From UBA1731 sp964567665 (GTDB lineage Bacteria; Verrucomicrobiota; Kiritimatiellia; RFP12; UBA1067), in NCBI GenBank assembly GCA_964567665.1, contig CAZMNN010000034.1, positions 1 through 27,213 of the forward strand: a stretch of 27,213 nt of DNA. The letters are read 5' to 3'. The notes below the pieces were generated by a model. The model ran no database searches. It saw only the letters and a list, made by a program, of their open reading frames with translations, and had not been told where the DNA came from. Made by a program: the position numbers and the translations under genes. How positions within the stretch are numbered: position 1 is the first letter of the stretch; every line of letters begins with the position of its first letter. This document shows positions 15,388 through 23,105 of the stretch, in pieces.

Positions 15388-17922
15388 TCACTTCTCCGAT
15401 ATCTTGAAGTCGTCGATGTGGTAGCGGCCGCTTGCGCCACAGCTGTGTATTCCGATCCACGAGAACGATCTGAAGATTCCGCTCAGCGGGATGTCGTTCC
15501 ATGTCTCGCTTTTGCCGCCGTCGGGCGTCAGCGTGACGGAATATCCATTTTTGGCGCAGCCCTTGCCGAGCTGCATTGCAATCTCAATTCGATACCATCT
15601 GCCGAACTCCAGTTTCATCAACGGCTTATCCGAGGCGGCGAGAGTTCCGTCATGCGCGACGCTTAGGACGGGACCTTGCGTTCTTCCCATTATCGCAATT
15701 CTCGGCCGTGCGCCTTTCTCAATGCGGAGTGAGAAAGATAGCCGGCAGAGTCCGCGTGTGCGTGATATGGATCTGTATATGTGCGGACGCCAGTCTTTCT
15801 TGTCGTCGATGATTTCGAGCGACTTCCTCCCGGTTGCGGCGAACCTGTCTGTCACGCGAACAGTGTTGGTGCCGTCCGGCTCAAGGACGCTCCAGCCCGG
15901 AAATTCCCCGCCCACCGGAACGGACTCGAAATCTTCATCGACATTCACGACGGGCTGTTCCGGCGCCGGGAAGAATACGGCAGGCACTTTTGCCATGTTC
16001 TTCGTCAGTGTCACGGGTGACTTCTTTCCGCATCCTTCGATTGAGAACGGGATGAATCCTGCGGAAGTCGCCGTGTTCGTGTCCGCGATACGCAGATCAC
16101 GCCTGTCAAGATCGGCGAACTTCAGGGGTGCGAACGTGCATCCTGCCAGTTCCTTCTTCGGTCGAAGGTGGTCGGGACACCAGTAGAGGTTGTTGGTGAG
16201 TGTGATGGCGTCAGTCGGCAGGCTCGTTCCGAGATTGCTCTCCTCACCGTCGAACGCTATGAGATTTCTTGCATAGCGCGTCGGGCTGGATTTGGGATTG
16301 CGAGCGGCTCCCCTGATCTGATTCAGCGTTCCGCAGACGAAGATGTTGTTCTCCACGACGTTGGATGCAGATATTGCGGCAAGGAAGAAGTTGGTGTCTT
16401 CGCAGTCGTGTACGACGTTGTTAGTCACCGTCACGAATGACGTGCCGGAATCGAAGTAGACGCCAAAGGCGCAGTTCCTCGCCCTCGTGACGTGGTGGAT
16501 GTGATTGTATCGCTCAACAGTCCCGGGCTGGCTTCCGAGCAGGTATATCCCGCCCATGTCTGAAAGAACGTGCTGTCCGATGTCGTAGATGTGGTTCCAT
16601 TCGAGGATGTTGTCCCTTGCGGTTTCGTGGAAGCTCCAGTTCCATCCTGCGGAGATGCCGGAATAGTAGAGGTCGTGGATCGTGTTGTGCGATACCTTGT
16701 TCCAGGCTCCATGTCCGATCCACACGCCGACGCCGGCGGGATCTACGCGCCCACCCTCGGATATAAGGCAGTCGCTCACTTCGCAGTTGCGCGATATCTC
16801 GTACTTCCTGTCCGGGATCCATCCGTCGCCAATCTCAACGCCGCCGGCGCCGAGATCGCGCAGTTCGCATCCGACAAGTGCGCAGTCTTCGCTTCCATAG
16901 AAGAAGTTTGCGCCATACGCTCCAGTGTGTATTATGGCGCAGCCCTCGAAGCGTATTCCTTTCGAGCGGATGGCCTGCAACGCTCCGGGCTGTCCGCTCG
17001 CCGCCTGTGCCACATAGTTTCCGTTTGTCTTTACGCCGTAGTCGGCATATGCAAAGGTGATGCCTCTCCACGTTATGTTCGTCGTGTCGGTGAACGTCGC
17101 GTTGTGCTGCAGACGCGAACAGACGGTCTCGCACGTCTGCGGAGTTTCGCCCGGCATCGGAACGTACGACAGTTCGCCGTTCTTGACGTCAAGATACCAG
17201 TCTCCCGGTTCGCCGAATGCGGATTTCACATTGTCGTACCGGTACCACCTTTCGGAATTTATCGCAGACCACTCCGGCTTGAAGTCGGGTATTCCGAGAT
17301 GCACTACACGATTGGACGGCGTGAACGATTTGACGAGCGAGCGCGACATTGTCCATGTGTGGAATAGGCACACTTCGAGGTCGGGATTGTCGCCGACAGG
17401 GAAATGTCCTCCCTTCGCGACAAAACGCGCTTCGCCTGTTGACGGATCCGCCCCTGCGTTCTTCTCTACGTAATAGTAGCCGATGCGCGGCAGGAACGGG
17501 CGCACTCTGCGCTGTCCGTTCACGTAGAACTGCGAGAACCTCTCGCCGGGTTGCATCTTTGTGCGCCAGCGTCCGTCTGCGCCGACATTCCATGCGTCTA
17601 CCGGGATGCGCCGCCCGGCGCTTACCGTCGGGCGCGACTTCGGTGCGGCGGCAAACACGATATCGCGGTCCTCTGCGGTGAACGCAATCGGCTCTGATAG
17701 TTCGTATACGCCATCGGCTATCGCTATTGTCGTTTCGCTGTTGCGTTCACGGGCCGCATCCCTTGCCCGTTCAATTGAGCGGAAGGGCCGTCTCGGCGAT
17801 TGCCCGTCTGCGGTGTCGCTGCCGTTGGGCGACACGTAGAACGTCGCGTCCATACCATGGAACTCGTCGCATCCGGCGAAGAGCAGAAGTGAGATGGCGA
17901 TTATGGTCAGTGGATGTTTCAT
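15388..17922 (-). CDS. beta-helix lipoprotein, GH141-like putative glycosidase
   Basis: The 844-residue product starts at 17922 with a lipoprotein signal: 'LLLFAGC', with the lipidated cysteine at C18. The N-terminus 'FYVSPNGSDTADGQSPRRPF' followed by 'RSIERARDAAR', then 'SQFYVNGQRRVRPFLPRIG', follows the pattern of right-handed beta-helix enzymes such as GH141, which includes alpha-L-fucosidases and xylanases. Residues about 270-560 hold beta-helix rungs, for example 'NTIHDLYYSGISAG', 'NHIYDIGQHVLSDMGGIYL' and 'NNVVHDCEDTNFF'. A C-terminal region (about 655-844) looks like a LamG/concanavalin-type sandwich ('GRYHIDDFKISEK'). It is probably anchored in the outer membrane or periplasm and acts on a branched glycan. 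Polysaccharide lyase or GH120-like activity cannot be excluded. There is no clear ribosome binding site, and it is downstream of the 1205-aa gene with a terminator between them. Confidence 0.7.
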   Translation of the reverse strand: MKHPLTIIAISLLLFAGCDEFHGMDATFYVSPNGSDTADGQSPRRPFRSIERARDAARERNSETTIAIADGVYELSEPIAFTAEDRDIVFAAAPKSRPTVSAGRRIPVDAWNVGADGRWRTKMQPGERFSQFYVNGQRRVRPFLPRIGYYYVEKNAGADPSTGEARFVAKGGHFPVGDNPDLEVCLFHTWTMSRSLVKSFTPSNRVVHLGIPDFKPEWSAINSERWYRYDNVKSAFGEPGDWYLDVKNGELSYVPMPGETPQTCETVCSRLQHNATFTDTTNITWRGITFAYADYGVKTNGNYVAQAASGQPGALQAIRSKGIRFEGCAIIHTGAYGANFFYGSEDCALVGCELRDLGAGGVEIGDGWIPDRKYEISRNCEVSDCLISEGGRVDPAGVGVWIGHGAWNKVSHNTIHDLYYSGISAGWNWSFHETARDNILEWNHIYDIGQHVLSDMGGIYLLGSQPGTVERYNHIHHVTRARNCAFGVYFDSGTSFVTVTNNVVHDCEDTNFFLAAISASNVVENNIFVCGTLNQIRGAARNPKSSPTRYARNLIAFDGEESNLGTSLPTDAITLTNNLYWCPDHLRPKKELAGCTFAPLKFADLDRRDLRIADTNTATSAGFIPFSIEGCGKKSPVTLTKNMAKVPAVFFPAPEQPVVNVDEDFESVPVGGEFPGWSVLEPDGTNTVRVTDRFAATGRKSLEIIDDKKDWRPHIYRSISRTRGLCRLSFSLRIEKGARPRIAIMGRTQGPVLSVAHDGTLAASDKPLMKLEFGRWYRIEIAMQLGKGCAKNGYSVTLTPDGGKSETWNDIPLSGIFRSFSWIGIHSCGASGRYHIDDFKISEK

Positions 17923-18045
17923 GGGTGCTGTGTGGTTTAAGGTTGACCGTCCTGAAAACTCTGCGTCTTTGCGGCTCGGCGATAAAAGATTGATTCCAGT
18001 TCAATTGCCTGATCGATGAATCGCAAAACCAAAAAAGCCATCGGC
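17923..18045. other. 123-bp gap between the two - strand genes, with one repeat unit
   Basis: Besides the terminator near 18031-18047, this gap carries one copy of a 'CCGCAAAGACGCAGAG' unit on the - strand (17959-17974). It resembles the dispersed repeat seen at 21837-21870. A short inverted repeat (ATTGA/TCAAT) lies near 17990-18006. No clear -10/-35 for the beta-helix gene is visible, so how that gene is transcribed is not evident. Confidence 0.4.
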
Positions 18046-18047
18046 TT
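18031..18047 (-). terminator. Rho-independent terminator of the 1205-aa surface protein gene
   Basis: Read on the - strand, the stop TAA runs into AAGCC-GAT-GGCTT followed by a T6 tract. The stem is 5 bp with a 3-nt loop and overlaps the stop codon. It is short but placed exactly at the gene end and followed by the expected T-run. Confidence 0.5.
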
Positions 18048-21000
18048 ATCTGATGATTGCGCGAAGACCGAATCTGTATACGTGCAGAAGCATTGCGGTG
18101 TCAGTCAGCGTAATCGCATAGCCGTAGGTGCGCTTCCTTTTCGGTGCGGCAACAGTCCAGCTGTTTACGCTGCCGTTTACGGATGCCGCATTCAGTATGG
18201 CGTAGTTCCCTGGAACAATGCTTTCCGCATCGCCGGCAATCGTCACGGTGCCGCCGTTCAGCGTGACGTTGCCCGTAACGGTCGGGCCGCTTACCGAGCC
18301 GTCCGCGTTGATGACGGCCACTATCCCGCCGTTGGCGGCGATGGTGACGTCTCCGTCAACGGTTCCGCATCCGCCGAGCGATGTCACCGAAAAGTCTGTG
18401 CCGAGAATTGACAGCGTTGAGCCTGCCGCCACCGATACGGCATCTGCCGCCGATCCATATCCGGGGGTGTCTATCCCGAACCATTTCTTTGCGAGATACG
18501 CTTCGGTTGCGGCGATTTCAGAATCCGAGAGAATTCTCTCAAACAGTATGACTTCACCGTATTTAAGTCCACCGTGATATCCACCGCTCTGCCCATATAC
18601 GCCAAGGTGCGTCGTCTTGCGTCCTGTAGGATATACGAACGTGACACGCTCGTCGGCCTTCAGGAACGGCTCGGTGAACGGATTGATTGCCGTTCCGTTG
18701 CGGCGGAAGATTGACGTCCCGTTGACGATTGCATTTTTCATCTCCGGAAGGCCATGGGTATTTGCGTATTCCGGCTCATCGATGATCGGGGATGAATCGC
18801 CGTTGCTGTGCCTGTGCGGAAGCGCCTTGCTGGGATAGCCGTTCCCGGTTCCGCCGAACAGCGTTCCGCCGCCGTTTGCGGAGTTGTATACCGCGAAGAA
18901 GGTCTTCATGGGGTGCGCCTCCATGTAATCGGGAAGTTCGGAGTAGTTTGGAGACGGATTTCCGTCTGCGTTGTACAGAAGTAGACCTGCGCTTTCCTGC
19001 GCTGAATTCACAGGGCCGAGATCGATGGCCGGACGCCCTCCGATTGCGTTCTGAACGACCTTTGCAAGCGGTGTGCGACAGTTCCTGTACGATGCCCCGG
19101 TTGTGCCGGTGTCGTTCCAGATGGAAAGGTCTCCGTTGCTGTCTGCAATGATCGATTCCGCGTTGTCGGCGTCTACATGCACCCAGCTGTCGTTCGGGAC
19201 GTATCGCCTGAGGCGTGTTGCCTGAAGCACAACGTCACCCTGCCTCACTTCAAGCGCGGCGCCGTCTACACCCTCCATGTAAAGCGTTCCTGCGCCGGAC
19301 TTCACGACAGTGCCGCCGGTCACCTGCTTTGCGGCGGAGGTTCTGCCGTCAGGCACAATTACGCCTATGCTGTCGGATGAAAGCGCTGAGATGTCAGAGG
19401 TGTTTGACGCATCGACGGTGTAGTGGCGTATGTCGGCTCCAAGCCATTTCCGTGAAAGGTACTGCGCTACGCCTGTGCGTTCCGCGTGTGTCAGCTCATT
19501 TGTGTAGATTATGTATTCGGCGATTCTCATCCCGCCGTTGTTTACGTTCACATTGGCGGTGTTGTTGAAATATCCTCCTCCAAATGCGTCACAGGCGACA
19601 CCTGCCTTGTATGATGGGTAGCTGTAGTCTGGGTGGTGCTCCACAACCTGCATGAACGCGCCGAGATATCCGGTGGACTTTCCGTCGATGACGGCTCCGT
19701 TCAGATAGAAGCGTCCGTATCTTGTCGCCGGTACAGTGTAATTCGAATCTGTGACAAGCGGAGATCTAAAGCTGTTTTGGCCTACACGGTAGAACGGGCC
19801 GCCCCATGATCCGTTGTAGTAGGAATTGTCAAGCCGCCACGAGCAGCGTCCGAGAATTGTTCCGCCGCCCTCCGTCGGATCCTGCACAAGGAAGATTGCG
19901 CGTATGTTCGTGATCGGTTTGCTCCACACGAGTATTTCGGTGTTGAGATAGTTGGTGGCGTTGTGCTTTGCGATGCGGACGTATTTCTCCTTCATCGCAT
20001 CGCCGGTGTGAAGCGTCGGACGCAGCGTGATGTTGGTGCAGAACATCGGCTCGCCTTCGCGGCAGTCGTTCCAGCGCGTGACGAAGTTTGTGCCGTTCTC
20101 CACGGAGATTGTCATCGTCCCCTGCTTTGATGCATCGACCCAGAACGCCGGATGCCCTGCGACCTCTCCGTTCTCCGGGAGCGCATCCATAAACGCACCC
20201 TCTTCCGGCTCTCCGTTCAGCGTGCGATACAGGATGCCGCCCGTTACGGTTGCGGTTGCGGACTTCTCAAGCGCATCGACGCGCAGACCGTCCGCAGGGA
20301 TGACGATCGTTGCGCCGTCCTTGAGCGTTAGTTTTGAGATGGAGAGGATGCCGGCTCCGGCAGATTCATTCTTCACGATTGTCAGCGTTCCGCCGGCGAC
20401 CTCGATTGCGCCAGGATTGATTGCGTCGCCCAATCCGATGGAGAGCGATCCCTCTCCGTTCTTCACGATGGTGCCGTTGAAGTTGGTGAGCGAGGCGATG
20501 CCGATGGACGTTCCGTCAGGAATTGAAATGCTTGTTGTGACCTTGTTCGGCGACGAGCATGGCACATTGATGTTCATTGAATCCGGGAATTCAATGTCTG
20601 CGTTGCGGAATGCGATCTGTCCATTTGATGTGTTGCCGCTGATTTTCTTTATGACGAGCGTACCGGAGATGTCGTTTGAAGAGGAAGAGCCGAGGAAGAG
20701 CTTCGCTATTGACCAGCTCCAGCATATATCGCTGAACACAATGCGCACAGAATCTGTTGTGCGCATTTTTGGTGCGATGAGAGCGATGTCGTTTCCGTTA
20801 AGCTGGAAGTTGTTTTCGAGCGTGGCCGTGAAGTCCGGAGTGAATTCCGCAAACGAAAGTGTGGCGTCTCCGGACGCGGTTGCCGGTGCGCTCAGTTCTA
20901 TGGTTGCGTCGTTGAATACGTGCTTCAAGAAGGTGTTTGCGGGCAGTTGTGCATTGTCGGCGGAGACGATCGTCCCGACTGCGAGGTCGTGCGCATCGTC

Positions 21001-21663
21001 TTGGATGCGGTATGCGAACGGCGAACCTGCCGTCAGACGCCATGTGCCGCTGACGGCCTCCGCGCTGCTTGGCGCATGGAAGAAGATGTCGCCGTTTCCC
21101 GCACCGAAGTGTCCGAGTTCCGAGAAGTCGTCTGTGCGGTGCGGATTGCTTGACCGCGCATATCGGTTGAACAGGAAGCGGAACGTCCCGTAGGAGACAA
21201 GAAGCCGCCCGCCTTCGCCGGCCGAGTGCCTTATGCGTCCGCAAAGGTTGACGTTCAGTCCGATGTACGGACAATGGCCGGAAATGTTGTCAGCAGTAAA
21301 CACGAGATCTCCGTACAGGTGGTTTGCCGTTTGGTAGTATGCGCGTTTATTGTCGCCAGACGCATCGATGACGCTCTTGAGAGAGATGTCGCCAAGCAGA
21401 TAGACATTGCTGTTGCCGTACAGCCGGTGCGGCGTCTCCGGTTCGTCGATCTTTACGAAGACGGGAGCGTTGCCGCCGTTGATCGTTGCGTCATCACCCG
21501 TTCCGCAGATGTGCGAATCCTGCCAGTTGGCGGCATCGCTCCAGAGGTATGGTGTATCGGGTGTGTTGGCGGTGGTGTTTATCCATGTTGTTGCGGCAGC
21601 GAACGCAGAAATGGAGCACAGTGTTGAAAAGACAAGGGCGAAACTGAATTTCATGGTTTTCAT
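18046..21663 (-). CDS. large secreted surface protein with two LamG-like modules and beta-strand repeats
   Basis: The product has 1205 residues. ATG 21663 is preceded on the - strand by AAGGAG with 7-nt spacing. Residues 1-22 are a signal peptide (ends CSISAFA). The first 500 residues are beta-rich, with PATR-like segments such as 'IVKNGEGSLSIG' and 'IEVAGGTLTIVK'. Two LamG-like modules follow, about 505-742 ('AFWVDASKQG' to 'YLSRKWLG') and about 828-1062 ('WVHVDADNAE' to 'YLAKKWFG'). Each has a strand ending 'EYIIYTNEL' or 'EVILFERIL' before the closing helix. A short 'TVVKSGAGTLYMEG' repeat lies between the modules. The C-terminus (from about 1062) is Gly-rich beta ending 'YRFGLRAIIR', like the 1258-aa protein. 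A surface-exposed carbohydrate- or host-binding role is inferred; no enzymatic motif is seen. Confidence 0.8.
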   Translation of the reverse strand: MKTMKFSFALVFSTLCSISAFAAATTWINTTANTPDTPYLWSDAANWQDSHICGTGDDATINGGNAPVFVKIDEPETPHRLYGNSNVYLLGDISLKSVIDASGDNKRAYYQTANHLYGDLVFTADNISGHCPYIGLNVNLCGRIRHSAGEGGRLLVSYGTFRFLFNRYARSSNPHRTDDFSELGHFGAGNGDIFFHAPSSAEAVSGTWRLTAGSPFAYRIQDDAHDLAVGTIVSADNAQLPANTFLKHVFNDATIELSAPATASGDATLSFAEFTPDFTATLENNFQLNGNDIALIAPKMRTTDSVRIVFSDICWSWSIAKLFLGSSSSNDISGTLVIKKISGNTSNGQIAFRNADIEFPDSMNINVPCSSPNKVTTSISIPDGTSIGIASLTNFNGTIVKNGEGSLSIGLGDAINPGAIEVAGGTLTIVKNESAGAGILSISKLTLKDGATIVIPADGLRVDALEKSATATVTGGILYRTLNGEPEEGAFMDALPENGEVAGHPAFWVDASKQGTMTISVENGTNFVTRWNDCREGEPMFCTNITLRPTLHTGDAMKEKYVRIAKHNATNYLNTEILVWSKPITNIRAIFLVQDPTEGGGTILGRCSWRLDNSYYNGSWGGPFYRVGQNSFRSPLVTDSNYTVPATRYGRFYLNGAVIDGKSTGYLGAFMQVVEHHPDYSYPSYKAGVACDAFGGGYFNNTANVNVNNGGMRIAEYIIYTNELTHAERTGVAQYLSRKWLGADIRHYTVDASNTSDISALSSDSIGVIVPDGRTSAAKQVTGGTVVKSGAGTLYMEGVDGAALEVRQGDVVLQATRLRRYVPNDSWVHVDADNAESIIADSNGDLSIWNDTGTTGASYRNCRTPLAKVVQNAIGGRPAIDLGPVNSAQESAGLLLYNADGNPSPNYSELPDYMEAHPMKTFFAVYNSANGGGTLFGGTGNGYPSKALPHRHSNGDSSPIIDEPEYANTHGLPEMKNAIVNGTSIFRRNGTAINPFTEPFLKADERVTFVYPTGRKTTHLGVYGQSGGYHGGLKYGEVILFERILSDSEIAATEAYLAKKWFGIDTPGYGSAADAVSVAAGSTLSILGTDFSVTSLGGCGTVDGDVTIAANGGIVAVINADGSVSGPTVTGNVTLNGGTVTIAGDAESIVPGNYAILNAASVNGSVNSWTVAAPKRKRTYGYAITLTDTAMLLHVYRFGLRAIIR

Positions 21664-21683
21664 CTTCTTTCTCCTTGCGCGGC

Positions 21684-21692
21684 ATTATATCA
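21684..21692 (-). promoter_or_regulatory. extended -10 promoter element TGATATAAT for the 1205-aa gene
   Basis: On the - strand, TGATATAAT ends 20 bp before the start codon, predicting a leader of only about 14 nt that just includes the AAGGAG ribosome binding site. The context ATTTGATATAATGCCGCGC resembles the other -10 elements in this window. No clear -35 is present upstream. Confidence 0.55.
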
Positions 21693-22151
21693 AATCTCTG
21701 CCCGCATAAGGCAAAAAAAAAACATTATTTTTCTGTTAAAAGAATAGTTATCAATGGGGACATTTTCAAGTTTGTTTTTACTTCATACAGGGCTATGTGG
21801 TGGTTTGGGAGGTGAAAGGGATTGAGAGGATGTTATAACGCAGAAACGCAGAGGCGCAAGGGCCGCAGAGTTCTTGATGGCATTTGGTGTGGTGTGCCTT
21901 TCGGGAGGGACTGTGCATTTCCAGTGTCGGTCGCAGCCCGTTTCCGTGTTTTCATTTCCGTGCTTTCAGCGGCAGAGCCATCTGCCCCGTTTCGTAGGAT
22001 TACGATGCGGACGAAATTGCATTGCGACAGGAATGAATCTTTTCTGTGTCTCTGGGTGAGATGGACATTCTCCCAGCACATCGGAAAGATAAGGATTAAA
22101 AATATAAAATATCAACCATTATTCGTGTAAATTTGTAAATAAAATTTGGTA
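21693..22151. repeat. intergenic zone with dispersed 'CGCAGAG'-type repeats
   Basis: I see no gene here that I can support. The left part is AT-rich and contains an A10-type run near 21713. At 21837-21870 there is an imperfect tandem of ACGCAGA/GGCGCAAG/CCGCAGAG units, and at 22041-22060 a related unit in opposite orientation (CTGTGTCTCTGGGTGAG). Between them, near 21941-21967, lies a 'TTTCCGTG...' doublet. Such degenerate units are common in intergenic DNA of several phyla and often produce spurious small frames containing 'AETQRR'. The opposite orientation of the outer units would suit a decayed non-autonomous repeat element, but no clean terminal inverted repeat or target duplication is visible. 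Confidence 0.45.
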
Positions 22152-22192
22152 TTGACAATAAAAAAAAAATGATATCTTAATTGCCAATTAAG
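22152..22192 (+). promoter_or_regulatory. promoter with overlapping perfect 17-bp palindrome (candidate operator)
   Basis: A consensus -35 TTGACA (22152-22157) is followed by an A10 run and a possible -10 TATCTT (22173-22178, 15-bp spacer). Overlapping the -10 is the perfect palindrome CTTAATTGCCAATTAAG (22176-22192), with 8-bp arms around one central base. A dimeric repressor or activator bound there would cover the promoter. It lies 75 bp upstream of the small frameshifted gene at 22268 and could drive the downstream gene set. Confidence 0.5.
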
Positions 22193-22267
22193 CGGGGTAA
22201 GGTGTGCGGGTGCACCGCCGGAAACTCGCTTGATTCCAGGAGATTGGGCAACTGAAAGAGCGGGTGG

Positions 22268-22493
22268 ATGAAAGGCGGATTCAAACTCTTCGACATTGCG
22301 CACGGAGACGTGGCTACGCTTAATGATGTCAAGGGCGATTTCGGTTTTGATGCCGAAACCAGGCTCGTGCACTACATCAGTTCGGAACGCTATCTCGGCA
22401 TGGTAGAAACACATTGCTTTGGGCGTGGAGATGGGGAACTGGGAAGTGTTCTTCTTGCTGGATGTGGTGACGGGCAAGGACGATGAGATGTAA
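22268..22493 (+). pseudogene. small unrecognised gene with an apparent frameshift
   Basis: ATG 22268 opens a protein-like frame (MKGGFKLFDIAHGDVATLND...). It stays convincing to about 'YLGMVE' near 22407 and then becomes less so, ending at 22486. Right there another frame becomes protein-like: 'HIALGVEMGNWEVFFLLDV' to 'KDDEM', ending at the TAA 22491-22493. Joining the two at about 22405-22412 gives a product of roughly 75 residues, so a single-base change has probably split one gene; a sequencing error is also possible. I recognise no family. The ribosome binding site is weak. Confidence 0.4.
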
Positions 22494-22510
22494 AACGCAT
22501 AAATGTTTGC

Positions 22511-22552
22511 AGATTGTCCGGTTAATCCAGTTCATCGTGTTTAGTCCAGAGG
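22511..22552 (+). repeat. 'GTTAATCCAGTTCATC'-type degenerate intergenic repeat
   Basis: The 153-bp gap 22494-22646 contains a run of near-tandem units (TTAATCCAG / TTCATCGTG / TTTAGTCCAG). It is of the kind often seen in intergenic DNA of environmental bacteria as 'ttaatccTGttaatcc' arrays. No gene is supported in this gap. It is the second type of dispersed intergenic repeat within about 700 bp. Confidence 0.35.
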
Positions 22553-22646
22553 TAATGCAGAAGCGTGAATGTTAGGTTAATGATGGATTTGCTCAATTGT
22601 CTTCTTATCGAGAATGGCAACAGTCATAGAGAAAGGATAAAGCGAA

Positions 22647-23075
22647 ATGAAGGAAAACGGTAGGCCTGCAATCTTCGTGAGCGTCACGGAAGGACAGCAT
22701 GGCGGAGTAGATGACATCAAGTTGGAAACTCCTTTAGTCGATAGGGCGAGGGGGTGGTGGTCGGTAACAGATCGGGTGGATTCGTGTGAACTGCTGGTTG
22801 CCGTCGACGCCGGGGTTGTTGTAGACGTATGGGAAATTGACAGGCGGTTTGGGTGGCAGCCCATGGCCGTGGGCGCGATTTCGACGAGACCGGTCACACA
22901 GACCGATGTCGAGACTCCACACGGAAGGAAATGCAAGTACTGCCAAATCACCCAAACCGTACCACCTGAGCGGGAATGCTGTGTTGATAAGAAATTATCT
23001 GAGGTCAGCAATTTGGATCAGATGTATGGCCCGTTCCGGTACGGTTATTTGCAGATGCCTGTCATTGGGAATTGA
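22647..23075 (+). CDS. hypothetical protein, 142 aa
   Basis: ATG 22647 follows AAAGGA (22632-22637) at good spacing. The first 80 residues look like a compact alpha/beta domain: 'ARGWWSVTDRVDSCELLVAV' followed by 'GVVVDVWEIDRRFGWQPM'. This layout (tryptophan-rich strand, helix, 'LLVAVDAGVVVDVW' strand pair) loosely recalls small PUA/EVE-like beta-barrel domains, but the match is not strong enough to name a family. The last 60 residues include CKYC and CC and are less regular, so a late frame disruption is possible. There is no signal peptide or membrane segment. It is the first of four closely spaced + strand genes. Confidence 0.5.
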   Translation: MKENGRPAIFVSVTEGQHGGVDDIKLETPLVDRARGWWSVTDRVDSCELLVAVDAGVVVDVWEIDRRFGWQPMAVGAISTRPVTQTDVETPHGRKCKYCQITQTVPPERECCVDKKLSEVSNLDQMYGPFRYGYLQMPVIGN

Positions 23076-23105
23076 GAGAATTTGTAATGTGAAAGAGAGG
23101 ACAAG

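Noticed and set aside
20027..21193. 388-codon + strand open frame opposite the 1205-aa surface protein
   Set aside because: It mirrors the repeat-rich - strand gene, is Ser/Pro/Met-rich, and lacks a start signal; treated as an antisense shadow.
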